Shown in pieces: positions 1 through 8,317 of a stretch of DNA of 64,000 nt. Made by a program: the position numbers and the translations under genes. Positions within the stretch are counted from its first letter, which is position 1. Each line of letters begins with the position of its first letter. Below the pieces are notes generated by a model. It worked only from the letters and a program-made list of their open reading frames with translations. It was not told where the DNA came from and searched no databases. This DNA is from CAYJFQ01 sp964369955 (lineage in GTDB: Bacteria > Bacillota_I > Bacilli_A > Erysipelotrichales > Erysipelotrichaceae), in NCBI GenBank assembly GCA_964369955.1, contig CAYJFQ010000007.1:14276-78275 (forward strand), in the 5' to 3' direction.

Positions 1-144
1 GACAAAAAGATAATCAGGATCTCTTGTCAGAAACTGATTAACTTTTCTTTTAGTTATTCCACAGTCTATCATAACTGTTGATTGAGTAGTTTTAACAATA
101 CAGCAATTAGCCTTACTACCACTAGCTAGGATATATATTTCCAT
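1..144 (-). CDS. walJ: WalJ/YycJ-type metallo-beta-lactamase-fold hydrolase, N-terminal fragment
   Basis: Reading the minus strand from an ATG at 144-142 gives an open frame to the window edge that begins MEIYILASGSKANCCIV and continues with a VMIDCGIT segment. The ASGSxxN and IDCG motifs are the start of the MBL-fold family of YycJ/WalJ, which in Bacillus is linked to the WalRK wall-homeostasis operon and to coordination of replication and division. Only about 47 residues are inside the window, so the metal-binding HxHxDH motif is not visible. Its ATG overlaps the TAA of the upstream M23 gene by one base, so the two are probably co-translated. Proximity to dnaB, rplI and gdpP matches the Bacillus gene neighbourhood. 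Family identification is good; the function is inferred from the family. Confidence 0.75.
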   Translation of the reverse strand, partial: MEIYILASGSKANCCIVKTTQSTVMIDCGITKRKVNQFLTRDPDYLFV

Positions 145-1640
145 TAACAACCAAAGAATAAACAAGGATTGTATTTGACATTGCCTTTTAAAATTTCAAG
201 GTGTAAATGTGCGCCATAAGATAGGCCGGTATTTCCAATCCCTCCAATGACTTCACCTTTAACTACTGTTTGTCCTACTTTTGTTTTTGATTGTGTATTC
301 ATATGAGCATATCTTGAAGTGTAGCCATTTGTATGTTTAATATCAACACACCATCCATAATTACCCCAATAAGAATTTCTAGTAATAACTCCATCTCCAA
401 TAGCCATAATTGGCCAGTCATAACTATTACCAGGATTAGGCACAAAGTCTAACGCGCGATGATCTGGATAACAAAACCATCCACAACTAATGCGTGGTGG
501 ATCAATTGGCCAATCAAAGATTCCTTCTAATTCGCCAGTATTAACAGAACCAACCTCAACAACCATATTAATCGCTTGCTCAATTACTGTTGTCTTAACT
601 TCTTCAACATCATAGACAACACCATTAACTGATGTAATTAAATATTCAGTTAACTGACGCCCATTTTTTCTTTCGACAATAACATTACGATAATCAAGCG
701 GTAATTGATTATTGACAATGATTTCCGGATCAGAAGCAATAATTATCTCTTCTTCAATTGATTGTTCTTGAACCACAACCCTAATTGGTGAATCAAACTT
801 AGCAACATTCAAAACCATACCTTCTGATAATAATTGATCTTCAGATACTAAGACATCAGAATTAATTGTCATTAGGTTATCAATACTTATTTCATTTCGA
901 TAAGCAATACCGGGTATGGTATCATATTTCTTAACTGTATAATTTTCACGGCTAGGCGAGTATCCAAAACTCAAAAATTCAACAATTTCTTCAACACTTT
1001 GCAAGACACGGTTAGGTGAAGAATAACTAGTACCAATACTAGCGCTTTCATTAACCATTAAAGCAACTGGCTGACTTCCAACTGTAGTTAGTACTGGAGC
1101 TTCTATTCCTTCTTTAATCCTTTGATAGTCTTCAGAATCAATAAAGTTTAATAAGTATAATTCTTTAGCCTTCTCAAAATCTTCAATATCTTTAATGTAA
1201 CAATAAACATCATTAGAAAAAGTAACTTTTGTAGCTTCTACTGCAAATAGCTCATTGTCGTTTATATAATTTATTAATTGTTCATCAATATCTTGATAGA
1301 TATTATAAGTTTGTAACTCAATAATATAAGAATCAGGACTTAAGCCGATTTTAGTGTTTGGGAATCTTTCAATAAACCTTTCTTGATAAACCTGGTCAAA
1401 TAATTGATCGATTACTTTACCATCTGTGAAATATCCAACTAGTTTTCCCTTGTCATATAAAGCGGTTACTGTATAAAATTGGTCACTGCTTCCAGTAACT
1501 TCTTGCGCTAAAATTTGTAGATTGTCATTTTGTGCTAATGCATCTAACGAATTTTCACTGTCTTGACTTGTTATAAAAGTCATTGTCAATGCAAAAACAA
1601 TAGATACAACTACACCTATTATTACATATATCTTTTTCAT
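144..1640 (-). CDS. Membrane-anchored M23 peptidoglycan endopeptidase with LysM and G5-like domains
   Basis: The 498-residue product starts with a short basic stretch and one hydrophobic segment (residues 4-24) that should anchor or export it. Residues 50-230 are not recognised. A LysM-like repeat (about 233-280) is followed by a G5-like region (about 283-365) and a C-terminal M23 domain (about 375-498). The zinc-peptidase signature is complete: His394/Asp398 in HRALD, His446 in YAHM, and His478/His480 in HLH. It should cleave peptide cross-links of peptidoglycan outside the membrane. Cys386 and Cys390 flank the start of the catalytic domain and further Cys lie at 431, 493 and 498, which may form disulfides. 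An AGGAGA ribosome-binding site precedes the ATG. It sits between dnaB and walJ in a wall/replication cluster. Confidence 0.85.
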   Translation of the reverse strand: MKKIYVIIGVVVSIVFALTMTFITSQDSENSLDALAQNDNLQILAQEVTGSSDQFYTVTALYDKGKLVGYFTDGKVIDQLFDQVYQERFIERFPNTKIGLSPDSYIIELQTYNIYQDIDEQLINYINDNELFAVEATKVTFSNDVYCYIKDIEDFEKAKELYLLNFIDSEDYQRIKEGIEAPVLTTVGSQPVALMVNESASIGTSYSSPNRVLQSVEEIVEFLSFGYSPSRENYTVKKYDTIPGIAYRNEISIDNLMTINSDVLVSEDQLLSEGMVLNVAKFDSPIRVVVQEQSIEEEIIIASDPEIIVNNQLPLDYRNVIVERKNGRQLTEYLITSVNGVVYDVEEVKTTVIEQAINMVVEVGSVNTGELEGIFDWPIDPPRISCGWFCYPDHRALDFVPNPGNSYDWPIMAIGDGVITRNSYWGNYGWCVDIKHTNGYTSRYAHMNTQSKTKVGQTVVKGEVIGGIGNTGLSYGAHLHLEILKGNVKYNPCLFFGC

Positions 1641-1648
1641 AAAATCTC

Positions 1649-2989
1649 CTAATTATTTAGATAATTTTCTATTTCAATAAACTTATTACAAAACTTCTCA
1701 AAGAATAACTCAATAACACCCGTTTTCCCATTACGATGTTTTGCGATTACCAATTCCCTTGACTCAGTATCTTCACCCATGTTTAATTCTGCATCTTTAT
1801 CTTCATCATGATGCAAGAACATAACAATATCGGCATCCTGCTCAATTGATCCCGATTCTCTTAAATCGGATAATTGTGGATAACCCTTATTCTTTTCGAC
1901 ATTACGTGATAACTGTGATAAGGCAATGACTGGTACATTCATTTCCCTAGCTAACCCTTTTAAACTTCTAGAAATTTCTGATACTTCTACTTGACGGCTC
2001 TCACTACGATTTTTAGAGCCACTAATTAACTGAAGATAATCAATAATGATTAAACTTAAACCTTTATCATGTTTAAGTTTACGACATTTCGCAAATATTT
2101 CTGAAACTTTAATTACTGAAGAATCATCAATATGAATATTTGCTGCCGCTAGAGCTTCTGAGGCATCATTTAATCTAATATTGTCAGCCGCTGAAATAAT
2201 CCCATCCCTAAGTCTACTTCCCTCTACACGAGACTTAGTTGATAACATCCTTTGAACTAAACTTGTGGCTGGCATCTCTAATGAAAACATCGCAATTGGA
2301 CCTGTTTCTTTAACATTTGCGGCATTAACTGCTAAATTAAGCGCAAAAGCTGTCTTACCAACTGCTGGTCTTGCGGCGATAATAATTAAGTCTCCCTTTT
2401 GAAAACCATGAGTAATTTTATCTAAAACACGGTAACCCGATTCAACACCTGTTGGACGACCATGATTACTCCTAATATCTTTAATTCTCTGTAATACTTC
2501 CTCAACTACTACATCTACTGTTTTAAATTCTCCCGCTTTACGCGAATGAGTTAAATCAACGATTAATCTCTCAGCTTTATCTAAAACTTCGCCACTATCA
2601 TAACTATTCTCAAAACTCTCTTGAATAATTTCTTGAGAGGCATATATTAATTGTCTTAATAAGGATTTTTCTTTAATTAAATCAATGTAATGCTGAGCAC
2701 TATAACCAGTAATCGCATTATTACTAAGTTCACTTAAATAATCAATGCCACCTATTTCATTAGTTAAGCCCCTATCATTTAAACGGGCTAATAAACTAGT
2801 AAAATCAGTTGGCTTCTGTTCATTAAATAACCGTAATAAATTCTCATAAATAGTTTGATTTTTCTTATCGAAGAAATCCTCGGCTAATAGACTATTCTCA
2901 AAACAACTTTCCATAGAATTAGGAAAGACCATAATAGTCCCTAATAATGCTTGTTCAGCCTCAACATTTTGCGGTAAAATTCTCGACAT
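1649..2989 (-). CDS. dnaB: Replicative DNA helicase DnaB
   Basis: The 446-residue product is a full-length DnaB-family hexameric helicase (called DnaC in Bacillus), which unwinds DNA at the fork and binds primase. The N-terminal domain begins with LPQNVEAEQALLG. The RecA-like C-terminal domain carries Walker A ARPAVGKTA at 205-213, a Walker B region around LSLIIIDYLQL and the ELSNN/DLRESGSIEQDADIV signatures. The length is usual for the family. Its start codon directly abuts the rplI stop (no gap), so translation is likely coupled. The rplI-dnaB order is the same as in Bacillus. Confidence 0.97.
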   Translation of the reverse strand: MSRILPQNVEAEQALLGTIMVFPNSMESCFENSLLAEDFFDKKNQTIYENLLRLFNEQKPTDFTSLLARLNDRGLTNEIGGIDYLSELSNNAITGYSAQHYIDLIKEKSLLRQLIYASQEIIQESFENSYDSGEVLDKAERLIVDLTHSRKAGEFKTVDVVVEEVLQRIKDIRSNHGRPTGVESGYRVLDKITHGFQKGDLIIIAARPAVGKTAFALNLAVNAANVKETGPIAMFSLEMPATSLVQRMLSTKSRVEGSRLRDGIISAADNIRLNDASEALAAANIHIDDSSVIKVSEIFAKCRKLKHDKGLSLIIIDYLQLISGSKNRSESRQVEVSEISRSLKGLAREMNVPVIALSQLSRNVEKNKGYPQLSDLRESGSIEQDADIVMFLHHDEDKDAELNMGEDTESRELVIAKHRNGKTGVIELFFEKFCNKFIEIENYLNN

Positions 2990-3430
2990 TTATTCTCCTA
3001 TAACTTTAACTGTTAAAGTACTAATCACTCCAGGATATAATTCAACACTTACTTTACTATAACCAAGAGAAAGTACAGGTGCTCCATCAACTATTTTCCT
3101 TTTATCTATTTTAACACTTTTTTTCATTAATTCTTCAGCTATTTGTTTAGAAGAAACATTCCCAAACATTTGGCCATTATTACTTTTAACTTTAAATTCG
3201 ATAGTCATCTTATCCAATTTACTCTTTAACACTTCTGCTTCAGCCTTTTTTTCAGCTTCTACTTCTTGATTGGCTGCTTTTTGTTTATCTAAAACACTAA
3301 CACTGCCTTTAGTAGCCTCAACCGCTAAACCATTCTTAATTAAGAAGTTACGGCCATAACCATCAGCTACTTCAATAATTTGTCCTTTTTTACCTTGTTT
3401 CTTTACATCACTTAATAAGATTACTTTCAT
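2990..3430 (-). CDS. rplI: Large-subunit ribosomal protein bL9
   Basis: The product, about 146 residues, has the classic bL9 layout: an N-terminal domain starting MKVILLSDVKKQGKKG with the YGRNFLI motif, a long charged helix (about 50-75) and a C-terminal domain ending in LTVKVIGE. I chose the ATG at 3430 rather than the upstream in-frame ATG at 3439. A GGAGG sits directly against the 3439 codon but about 9 nt before 3430, and bL9 proteins canonically begin MKVILL. The start lies inside the end of gdpP (23-bp overlap), so the two are translationally coupled. Confidence 0.95.
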   Translation of the reverse strand: MKVILLSDVKKQGKKGQIIEVADGYGRNFLIKNGLAVEATKGSVSVLDKQKAANQEVEAEKKAEAEVLKSKLDKMTIEFKVKSNNGQMFGNVSSKQIAEELMKKSVKIDKRKIVDGAPVLSLGYSKVSVELYPGVISTLTVKVIGE

Positions 3431-5375
3431 CTTCAACATCCTCCCTTAAAGCTTGTTTTAACTCTTCTGTTAAATCTGCAACACTTGTTCCTTCTCTTTG
3501 TAGACCAGCTGCGCTAAAGTGTCCGCCTCCACCTAATTTTTCTAAAGTGGTTTGGACATTTAAATGTCCCTTACTACGAGCACTAATAATCACTTGATTT
3601 TCCGCAACCTTTGCGACCACAAATGAAGCTTCAATATTATTAATGTTTAAAATGCTATCAGCGGCTTGAGAAACAAGTGTGCGATTATAAAAACCATCAT
3701 CCACTGCCGCAATTATTATTTCATTAGTAAACAATTCTGAACTTCCATAAATACGATTTTTACTCTCAAAATCTAGATAATTTTCTTTTAAGAATGATTC
3801 AGTCTCACTAGCATCAGCACCCTTAGTCTTAATAAAACTAGCTGCCGCAAAAGTTCTAGTTCCACTTCTCACTCTAAAGTGATTTGTATCAACGATTATT
3901 CCCGTCAACATCAATGTAGCCTCTAAAGGTTCCAATTCAATATTTTGTGGTTGGTATTCAATTAACTCAGACACTAACTCACAAGTACTAGAGGCACTAG
4001 GTTCTACATATACTAGAATTGGTTTACTAAAGAAATGTTCGCCACGGCGATGATGATCAATTACCACTAGCTTTTGAGCATCCTCAACTAAACTAGGAGC
4101 GCTACATAAACCTAAGTGATGATGATCAACACAGATTACTAAACTGTTTTTACCTAGCAATAGAATTCCATCGCCCTCGGAAATAAAATTGTGACGATTG
4201 GCGATAGTTTCGCCATAACGATTCATTGCCATTTCTAATTGAGAATCATAACTAATACCAACGCTTACAGTAAAAACATTTTCACAGTATTCTCTAGCCA
4301 TTGTACTAACTGCTAACATTGACCCCATACAGTCAAAATCAATATCCTTATGCCCAACAACGATTACGTTTTCGCTATCACTTATTAAATCTTTAATTGT
4401 ACGAGACATAACCCTTGCCTTAACTTTGCTGCGTTTCTCAACAGCTTCTGAGCTACCACCAAAATATTTGATGCTGCCTTGATAAGATCTCATAGCGACT
4501 TGGTCACCACCACGAGATAAAGCTAACTCTAGCAGATTAGAAGCCATCTCATCTAACTCAGCTAAATTATGAGTGCCTCGCGCAAAGGCCATCGACATTG
4601 TGATTACTACATTTATTTTTAAAGCTTCATTTCTAATATCATCTAAGATAGAGAAATAATTTTGTTCAATCTTTCCATAGATCTTTTCATTTAACACTAA
4701 GACAAAACGATCAGATCTAATACGTCTAATTAAAATCCCATTAGCTTTTGCCCATCGATCAATCATTTGGCGTAAGTTAGTATTAATTAAAGAAATAACT
4801 TGTTCATCTTCATTTTGAATAGTCTCATTATAATTATCTAAATGAATTAAGCCAATAACTGTCTTGTTAGTATCTAACTCAAGTTTAGTCTTATAACTAT
4901 CTGTAACCTCTCTCCAAAGTAAAACTTGTTCTCCTTCTTTACGACTAACTATATAGCGTCTGCGCTTGTAGGCAAATTCTACTTGATCAGTTTCTTCATC
5001 AAACAAATCTCTAATTTCTGGAATGATTTTAGTAATCTTTTTCGAAATGAAGTCTTCTTGGAAATTCTCAAGTAATTCACTGACCCAAGTTACTTCATAA
5101 TCATTACCATAAATCATTAATCCAACTCCACCAAATGAAATAGCTTGTTGATATTTGTCACCAAGTATTTGAGCAGTTGTTGTCGATCTTTTAGTCATAT
5201 CTGTTTGATAGTTGAAAATAATGAATCCAACTATTAAGCTGTTTACAACTAAAATCACAAAACTTAAATACATTAATACATCTATAATTAAAAAATAGCA
5301 CGCAAATAAAAGTACTAATTCAACTACTAGAACAATTACTAACGCTATTTTCCATATTCTTAATTTATCTAACAT
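3408..5375 (-). CDS. gdpP: Cyclic-di-AMP phosphodiesterase GdpP (YybT)
   Basis: The 655-residue membrane protein has two N-terminal transmembrane segments (about 8-30 and 34-55), a PAS-like region (about 65-155), a degenerate GGDEF-like domain (about 165-305) and a C-terminal DHH/DHHA1 phosphodiesterase unit. Metal-binding motifs are clear: HKDIDFD at 342-348, VDHHH around 417-420 and IDHHRRG around 440-445, with the DHHA1 GGGGHFSAAG near 625. It should hydrolyse c-di-AMP to pApA and so influence wall, osmotic and potassium homeostasis. It overlaps yybS by 11 bp and rplI by 23 bp. The order yybS-gdpP-rplI-dnaB is conserved in Bacilli. Confidence 0.95.
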   Translation of the reverse strand: MLDKLRIWKIALVIVLVVELVLLFACYFLIIDVLMYLSFVILVVNSLIVGFIIFNYQTDMTKRSTTTAQILGDKYQQAISFGGVGLMIYGNDYEVTWVSELLENFQEDFISKKITKIIPEIRDLFDEETDQVEFAYKRRRYIVSRKEGEQVLLWREVTDSYKTKLELDTNKTVIGLIHLDNYNETIQNEDEQVISLINTNLRQMIDRWAKANGILIRRIRSDRFVLVLNEKIYGKIEQNYFSILDDIRNEALKINVVITMSMAFARGTHNLAELDEMASNLLELALSRGGDQVAMRSYQGSIKYFGGSSEAVEKRSKVKARVMSRTIKDLISDSENVIVVGHKDIDFDCMGSMLAVSTMAREYCENVFTVSVGISYDSQLEMAMNRYGETIANRHNFISEGDGILLLGKNSLVICVDHHHLGLCSAPSLVEDAQKLVVIDHHRRGEHFFSKPILVYVEPSASSTCELVSELIEYQPQNIELEPLEATLMLTGIIVDTNHFRVRSGTRTFAAASFIKTKGADASETESFLKENYLDFESKNRIYGSSELFTNEIIIAAVDDGFYNRTLVSQAADSILNINNIEASFVVAKVAENQVIISARSKGHLNVQTTLEKLGGGGHFSAAGLQREGTSVADLTEELKQALREDVEDESNLIK

Positions 5376-6297
5376 TATTTACCACCTTGTCAATTTCTTT
5401 TTTAAGATTACCACAAGTATCGAAGGCTCCAATAATTACTAATACTACCGAGATAATTGGGGCCATAAATAAAAACAAACAATAAAAAATTAAAATGTAA
5501 TTACGCTTACCATATCTTCTAATTAAGTAAACTGTAGTCATAAATCCAATAATCATAAAGATAAATAATGATACTGAGCTTAAGACAAAAATAATCATTG
5601 AGATATTGCGATCTAAACCTAAAAAACTAGATAATTGATTGCCCAACAATGTCACCAACATCAAATAGGCTAACCATTTAGGGAACTTCAAGTCTTGGTA
5701 CTTAGTAAGTTTTGGCATTTCTATTTTGAATCTTCTTAAAATGATATGTGCAAGAAAATAAATAATAGCCGCTTCCAAAACAGCAGAGAATACAATTGCA
5801 ATTGGAAAAGTTACCATGATAAATTCTTTAATTGTAAAGTCACCTAGCACTGCAACATTTTCACCAATTGCTTGAGTAAAAATATCCTCGAGAATAGTCA
5901 TTTCCTCAACAATATTATAACCAAAAGCTCCAGAAAATAATATCATTGTGACTAAGTAGGAAAAAGCTGTGAAAAATAGAGTCGTGAAAAATAAAAAACT
6001 GCTCTTCTTTTTGTGGTATACACCATAACCGAAGACGATTCCTGTAACACAAGAATTAATGACTAGAAATGTTGTAGTAAGCATTCCACTAAAGAAAGCA
6101 ATCAATGTCATTGAAACAAAAGGAACTAAAGATTCTTTAAAACCGTACTTAGCACAATAGATGGCAATCGGTAGAGGAATAATAAAGGTTAGGGCAGCTT
6201 GAAAAAAACCAGCTGTATATCTATCAATTAAGACAATTACTCCAACTAAGGCTGTCATCATTGCGCCTTCAGTTATTTTCCTAATATTATTATTCAT
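5365..6297 (-). CDS. yybS: YybS family (DUF2232) membrane protein
   Basis: The 310-residue product is very hydrophobic, with about eight predicted membrane segments and a short charged C-terminus. The position immediately upstream of gdpP and the size fit the YybS/DUF2232 family, whose molecular role is not established; a transporter-like (ECF-S-like) fold has been suggested for such proteins. An AGGGGA ribosome-binding site precedes the ATG. It overlaps gdpP by 11 bp. It lies downstream of the rpsR terminator, so it needs its own promoter or read-through. Confidence 0.8.
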   Translation of the reverse strand: MNNNIRKITEGAMMTALVGVIVLIDRYTAGFFQAALTFIIPLPIAIYCAKYGFKESLVPFVSMTLIAFFSGMLTTTFLVINSCVTGIVFGYGVYHKKKSSFLFFTTLFFTAFSYLVTMILFSGAFGYNIVEEMTILEDIFTQAIGENVAVLGDFTIKEFIMVTFPIAIVFSAVLEAAIIYFLAHIILRRFKIEMPKLTKYQDLKFPKWLAYLMLVTLLGNQLSSFLGLDRNISMIIFVLSSVSLFIFMIIGFMTTVYLIRRYGKRNYILIFYCLFLFMAPIISVVLVIIGAFDTCGNLKKEIDKVVNNVR

Positions 6298-6315
6298 TTT
6301 TGTCCCCTTTTTTAG

Positions 6316-6344
6316 AAAAAACTTCCATCATAGATGGAAGTTTA
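6316..6344 (-). terminator. Intrinsic terminator after rpsF-ssb-rpsR
   Basis: A hairpin with the stem CTTCCATC/GATGGAAG and a 3-nt loop is followed on the minus strand by six T residues, starting right after the rpsR stop. It should end the rpsF-ssb-rpsR transcript ahead of yybS. Confidence 0.85.
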
Positions 6345-6575
6345 TTAGTCAATTACATATGGTAATAAAGCCATTTGACGTGAGCGTTTGATTGCAGTTG
6401 CTAGCATTCTTTGGTAGATTGCTTTAGTTCCTGTAACACGTCTTGGGATGATTTTTCCATTTGCTGAAATAAATCTTTTCAATAATTCAACATCTTTATA
6501 ATCAATATATTCAACTTTGTTTTGAGTAAAGTAACATACTTTACGACGACTTGTTCTTTGTTTTTTAAAAGCCAT
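6345..6575 (-). CDS. rpsR: Small-subunit ribosomal protein bS18
   Basis: The 76-residue basic protein has the bS18 core: KVEYIDYKDVELLKRFIS, then GKIIPRRVTGT and a C-terminal RQMALLPYV. It binds bS6 on the 30S platform. It is the third gene of the standard rpsF-ssb-rpsR operon, 14 bp after ssb, and is followed directly by a terminator. The length is normal. Confidence 0.97.
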   Translation of the reverse strand: MAFKKQRTSRRKVCYFTQNKVEYIDYKDVELLKRFISANGKIIPRRVTGTKAIYQRMLATAIKRSRQMALLPYVID

Positions 6576-6589
6576 GATTTCTTCCTTTC

Positions 6590-7030
6590 TTAGAATGGTA
6601 AATCATCACTGCTAGGATCAAAAGAATCTAAGCTAAATGATTCATCATTGTTATTTGTAGTTACATCAGGTTGGTAACCTGAGTTATTATAATCATTTCT
6701 ACTAGAAGTAGTGTTTGTTGATTTTGGTTCTAAGAACTGAACACTTTCACAAACAACTTCAGTTACATACACTCTTTGACCATCTCTTTCGTAGTTACGA
6801 GTCTGAATGCGGCCTTCAACTCCAATTTGAGAGCCTTTATGTGTATATTGAGCTAATAGTTCAGCAGTCTTATTCCAAGCAACACAACCAATAAAATCCG
6901 CATCAGGTTGCCCTTCTGTTCTGCTACGACGATTAACTGCAATTGTAAAACTTGCGACAGATGTTCCGGATGTCGTTTTACGCATCTCTACATCTTTAGT
7001 CAATCTTCCAATTAAGATAACTCTATTCAT
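6590..7030 (-). CDS. ssb: Single-stranded DNA-binding protein
   Basis: The 146-residue product begins MNRVILIGRLTKDVE, has the OB-fold DNA-binding domain to about residue 105 and a low-complexity Asn/Ser-rich linker. It ends in the acidic tip SSDDLPF that recruits replication and repair partners. It lies 4 bp after rpsF and before rpsR, the conserved arrangement. Confidence 0.97.
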   Translation of the reverse strand: MNRVILIGRLTKDVEMRKTTSGTSVASFTIAVNRRSRTEGQPDADFIGCVAWNKTAELLAQYTHKGSQIGVEGRIQTRNYERDGQRVYVTEVVCESVQFLEPKSTNTTSSRNDYNNSGYQPDVTTNNNDESFSLDSFDPSSDDLPF

Positions 7031-7034
7031 ATCA

Positions 7035-7331
7035 TTAAGCCTGTTCTTCTAAATTAACGATCATATGACGAATGCAAGCTGACTCAATTCTCGCGATACG
7101 ATCAAATTCTTTAATCGCTTCTGGACTTGCGTCAAAATTAGTTACTACATAGTAACCTTTTGTCATATGATTGATAGGGTACGCAAACTCTTTAACGCCC
7201 CAATCGTTAACTTCGTTAATTTTACCGCCATCTGCAGTTAAAATTCCATGAAGTTTTTCAATTAGTTCATTACGCTCAGTATCAGCTAATGTCGCGTTAA
7301 GAATATACATTACTTCGTACTTTCTCATCAT
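7035..7331 (-). CDS. rpsF: Small-subunit ribosomal protein bS6
   Basis: The product is about 98 residues, MMRKYEVMYILN at the N-terminus, with KEFAYPINHMTKGYYVV and RIARIESACIRHMIV characteristic of bS6. An in-frame ATG lies further upstream at 7367, but that extension is the structured leader. AAGGAGGTGA lies 5-8 nt before the two adjacent ATGs at 7331 and 7328, so the start is one of these. First gene of rpsF-ssb-rpsR. Confidence 0.95.
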   Translation of the reverse strand: MMRKYEVMYILNATLADTERNELIEKLHGILTADGGKINEVNDWGVKEFAYPINHMTKGYYVVTNFDASPEAIKEFDRIARIESACIRHMIVNLEEQA

Positions 7332-7389
7332 CTTCACCTCCTTGTGGTCTGTGGGCTCTTCAGCCAAGGAATATTTATAAAATACCCGT
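7332..7389 (-). promoter_or_regulatory. Structured rpsF leader sequestering the Shine-Dalgarno
   Basis: In the roughly 58-nt leader, CCTTG pairs with CAAGG of the Shine-Dalgarno, enclosing an inner GGCT-GAAG-AGCC hairpin and a single-stranded ACAGACCA loop. The rpsF leader of many bacteria is a binding site for the S6:S18 complex, giving feedback control. I do not see the CCG trinucleotide described for that motif in the expected internal loop, so assignment to the family is tentative. The base pairing itself is visible. Confidence 0.5.
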
Positions 7390-7395
7390 AGGAGT

Positions 7396-7424
7396 ATTCT
7401 ATCAAATTTCTAAGTTATTTACAA
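7396..7424 (-). promoter_or_regulatory. Sigma-A promoter of rpsF-ssb-rpsR
   Basis: TTGTAA (7424-7419) and TAGAAT (7401-7396) are separated by 17 bp on the minus strand, placing the start site near 7389. The -35 box lies just downstream of the ispD stop at 7430. Confidence 0.75.
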
Positions 7425-7429
7425 GCAAA

Positions 7430-8083
7430 TCACTGAATTTTTTGTAAGTCCTCAATTGTTGTGATTTTAATGTTAGAATAGCATCCTTCAACAGCTTTAA
7501 TCTTAGCGTCACTATACAATTCAACTATTTGACCATCATCAGTGCAACTATAGTTTTCTTCATTAAAAGCTTTACGATAACAACCTAGAATTAGGTCAGT
7601 TTCAAAAGCTTGCGGAGTTTGAACCTGAAATAATTCGTTACGCTTAAAAGTAGTGACTACTTCATTGTTAACAATGTGTTTAATCGTATCTTTAACAGGC
7701 ACAACAGGAATAACAGCTACACCATCTTTAATTTCTTTCTTTACATTATTTAAACACTCTTGACTTAGATAAGGGCGAGCTCCATCATGAATTAAAACTT
7801 TATCCGAAGAAACGGCCATTAAACCATTAAAAACACTGTGGCCTCTTGTTTCTCCGCCAGAGACAAAGATAACATTGCCACTTTGGAATTTGTCGATACA
7901 TCTTGAGTACTCATCTGCACTTACTACTACCACTATTTCCACACAGTCACTGTCTTTTTGAAATATCGAGATCGTTTTTTCTAAAACTGTAGTGTGGTCA
8001 TCGATTAAGAAAAAGACTTTATTGTATCCTAATCCCATTCTTGAACCTTTGCCAGCGGCTACTATTACTGCAGAATATTTCAT
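7430..8083 (-). CDS. ispD: 2-C-methyl-D-erythritol 4-phosphate cytidylyltransferase IspD
   Basis: The 217-residue product is a nucleotidyltransferase with AAGKGSRMG (about 9-17), HDGARPY, VPVKDTIK and QTPQAF in the IspD order. It should transfer CMP from CTP to MEP in the non-mevalonate isoprenoid pathway. The related TarI enzymes (ribitol-phosphate cytidylyltransferase) have a similar fold; the motif set and the lack of a neighbouring tarJ favour IspD. It is slightly shorter than typical (225-235). AGAGGA lies upstream of the ATG. It is divergent from nrdJ. Confidence 0.85.
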   Translation of the reverse strand: MKYSAVIVAAGKGSRMGLGYNKVFFLIDDHTTVLEKTISIFQKDSDCVEIVVVVSADEYSRCIDKFQSGNVIFVSGGETRGHSVFNGLMAVSSDKVLIHDGARPYLSQECLNNVKKEIKDGVAVIPVVPVKDTIKHIVNNEVVTTFKRNELFQVQTPQAFETDLILGCYRKAFNEENYSCTDDGQIVELYSDAKIKAVEGCYSNIKITTIEDLQKIQ

Positions 8084-8240
8084 TAATTTTTCCTCTTTTA
8101 TTTTTTATTTATTATACTAATTATTATTATTTAGTCAATAAAAGTTATTAAATTGATTAAAATGTTTGAAATGTTATTTTTTTACAAAAATGTAAAGAAT
8201 TTTCATAATTATTTTAAACAATTATAGTATATAATTTAAT

Positions 8241-8304
8241 ATGCAATTAATGCATGATTAGGTAAAAAATAGTTCTATTTGTGGCACTATTTTAAATAAA
8301 ATAG
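8241..8304 (+). promoter_or_regulatory. nrdJ leader with alternative hairpins
   Basis: The stretch before nrdJ contains an inverted repeat ATGCA/TGCAT (8241-8255). A CTATTTT block (8287-8293) can pair either with AAAATAG upstream (8266-8272) or with AAAATAG downstream (8298-8304). The downstream hairpin ends just before the GGGAG ribosome-binding site. A -10-like TATAAT lies at 8230-8235 without a convincing -35. No B12-box, and so no cobalamin riboswitch, was found. Confidence 0.35.
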
Positions 8305-8317
8305 CGGGAGAAAATAT

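Noticed and set aside
7332..7367. Upstream in-frame rpsF start giving 12 extra residues
   Set aside because: It lies in the structured leader, has no SD, and bS6 proteins begin at the MRKYEV segment.
8084..8317. Cobalamin riboswitch upstream of nrdJ
   Set aside because: The 234-bp gap lacks the B12-box and conserved core; only small AT-rich hairpins are visible.
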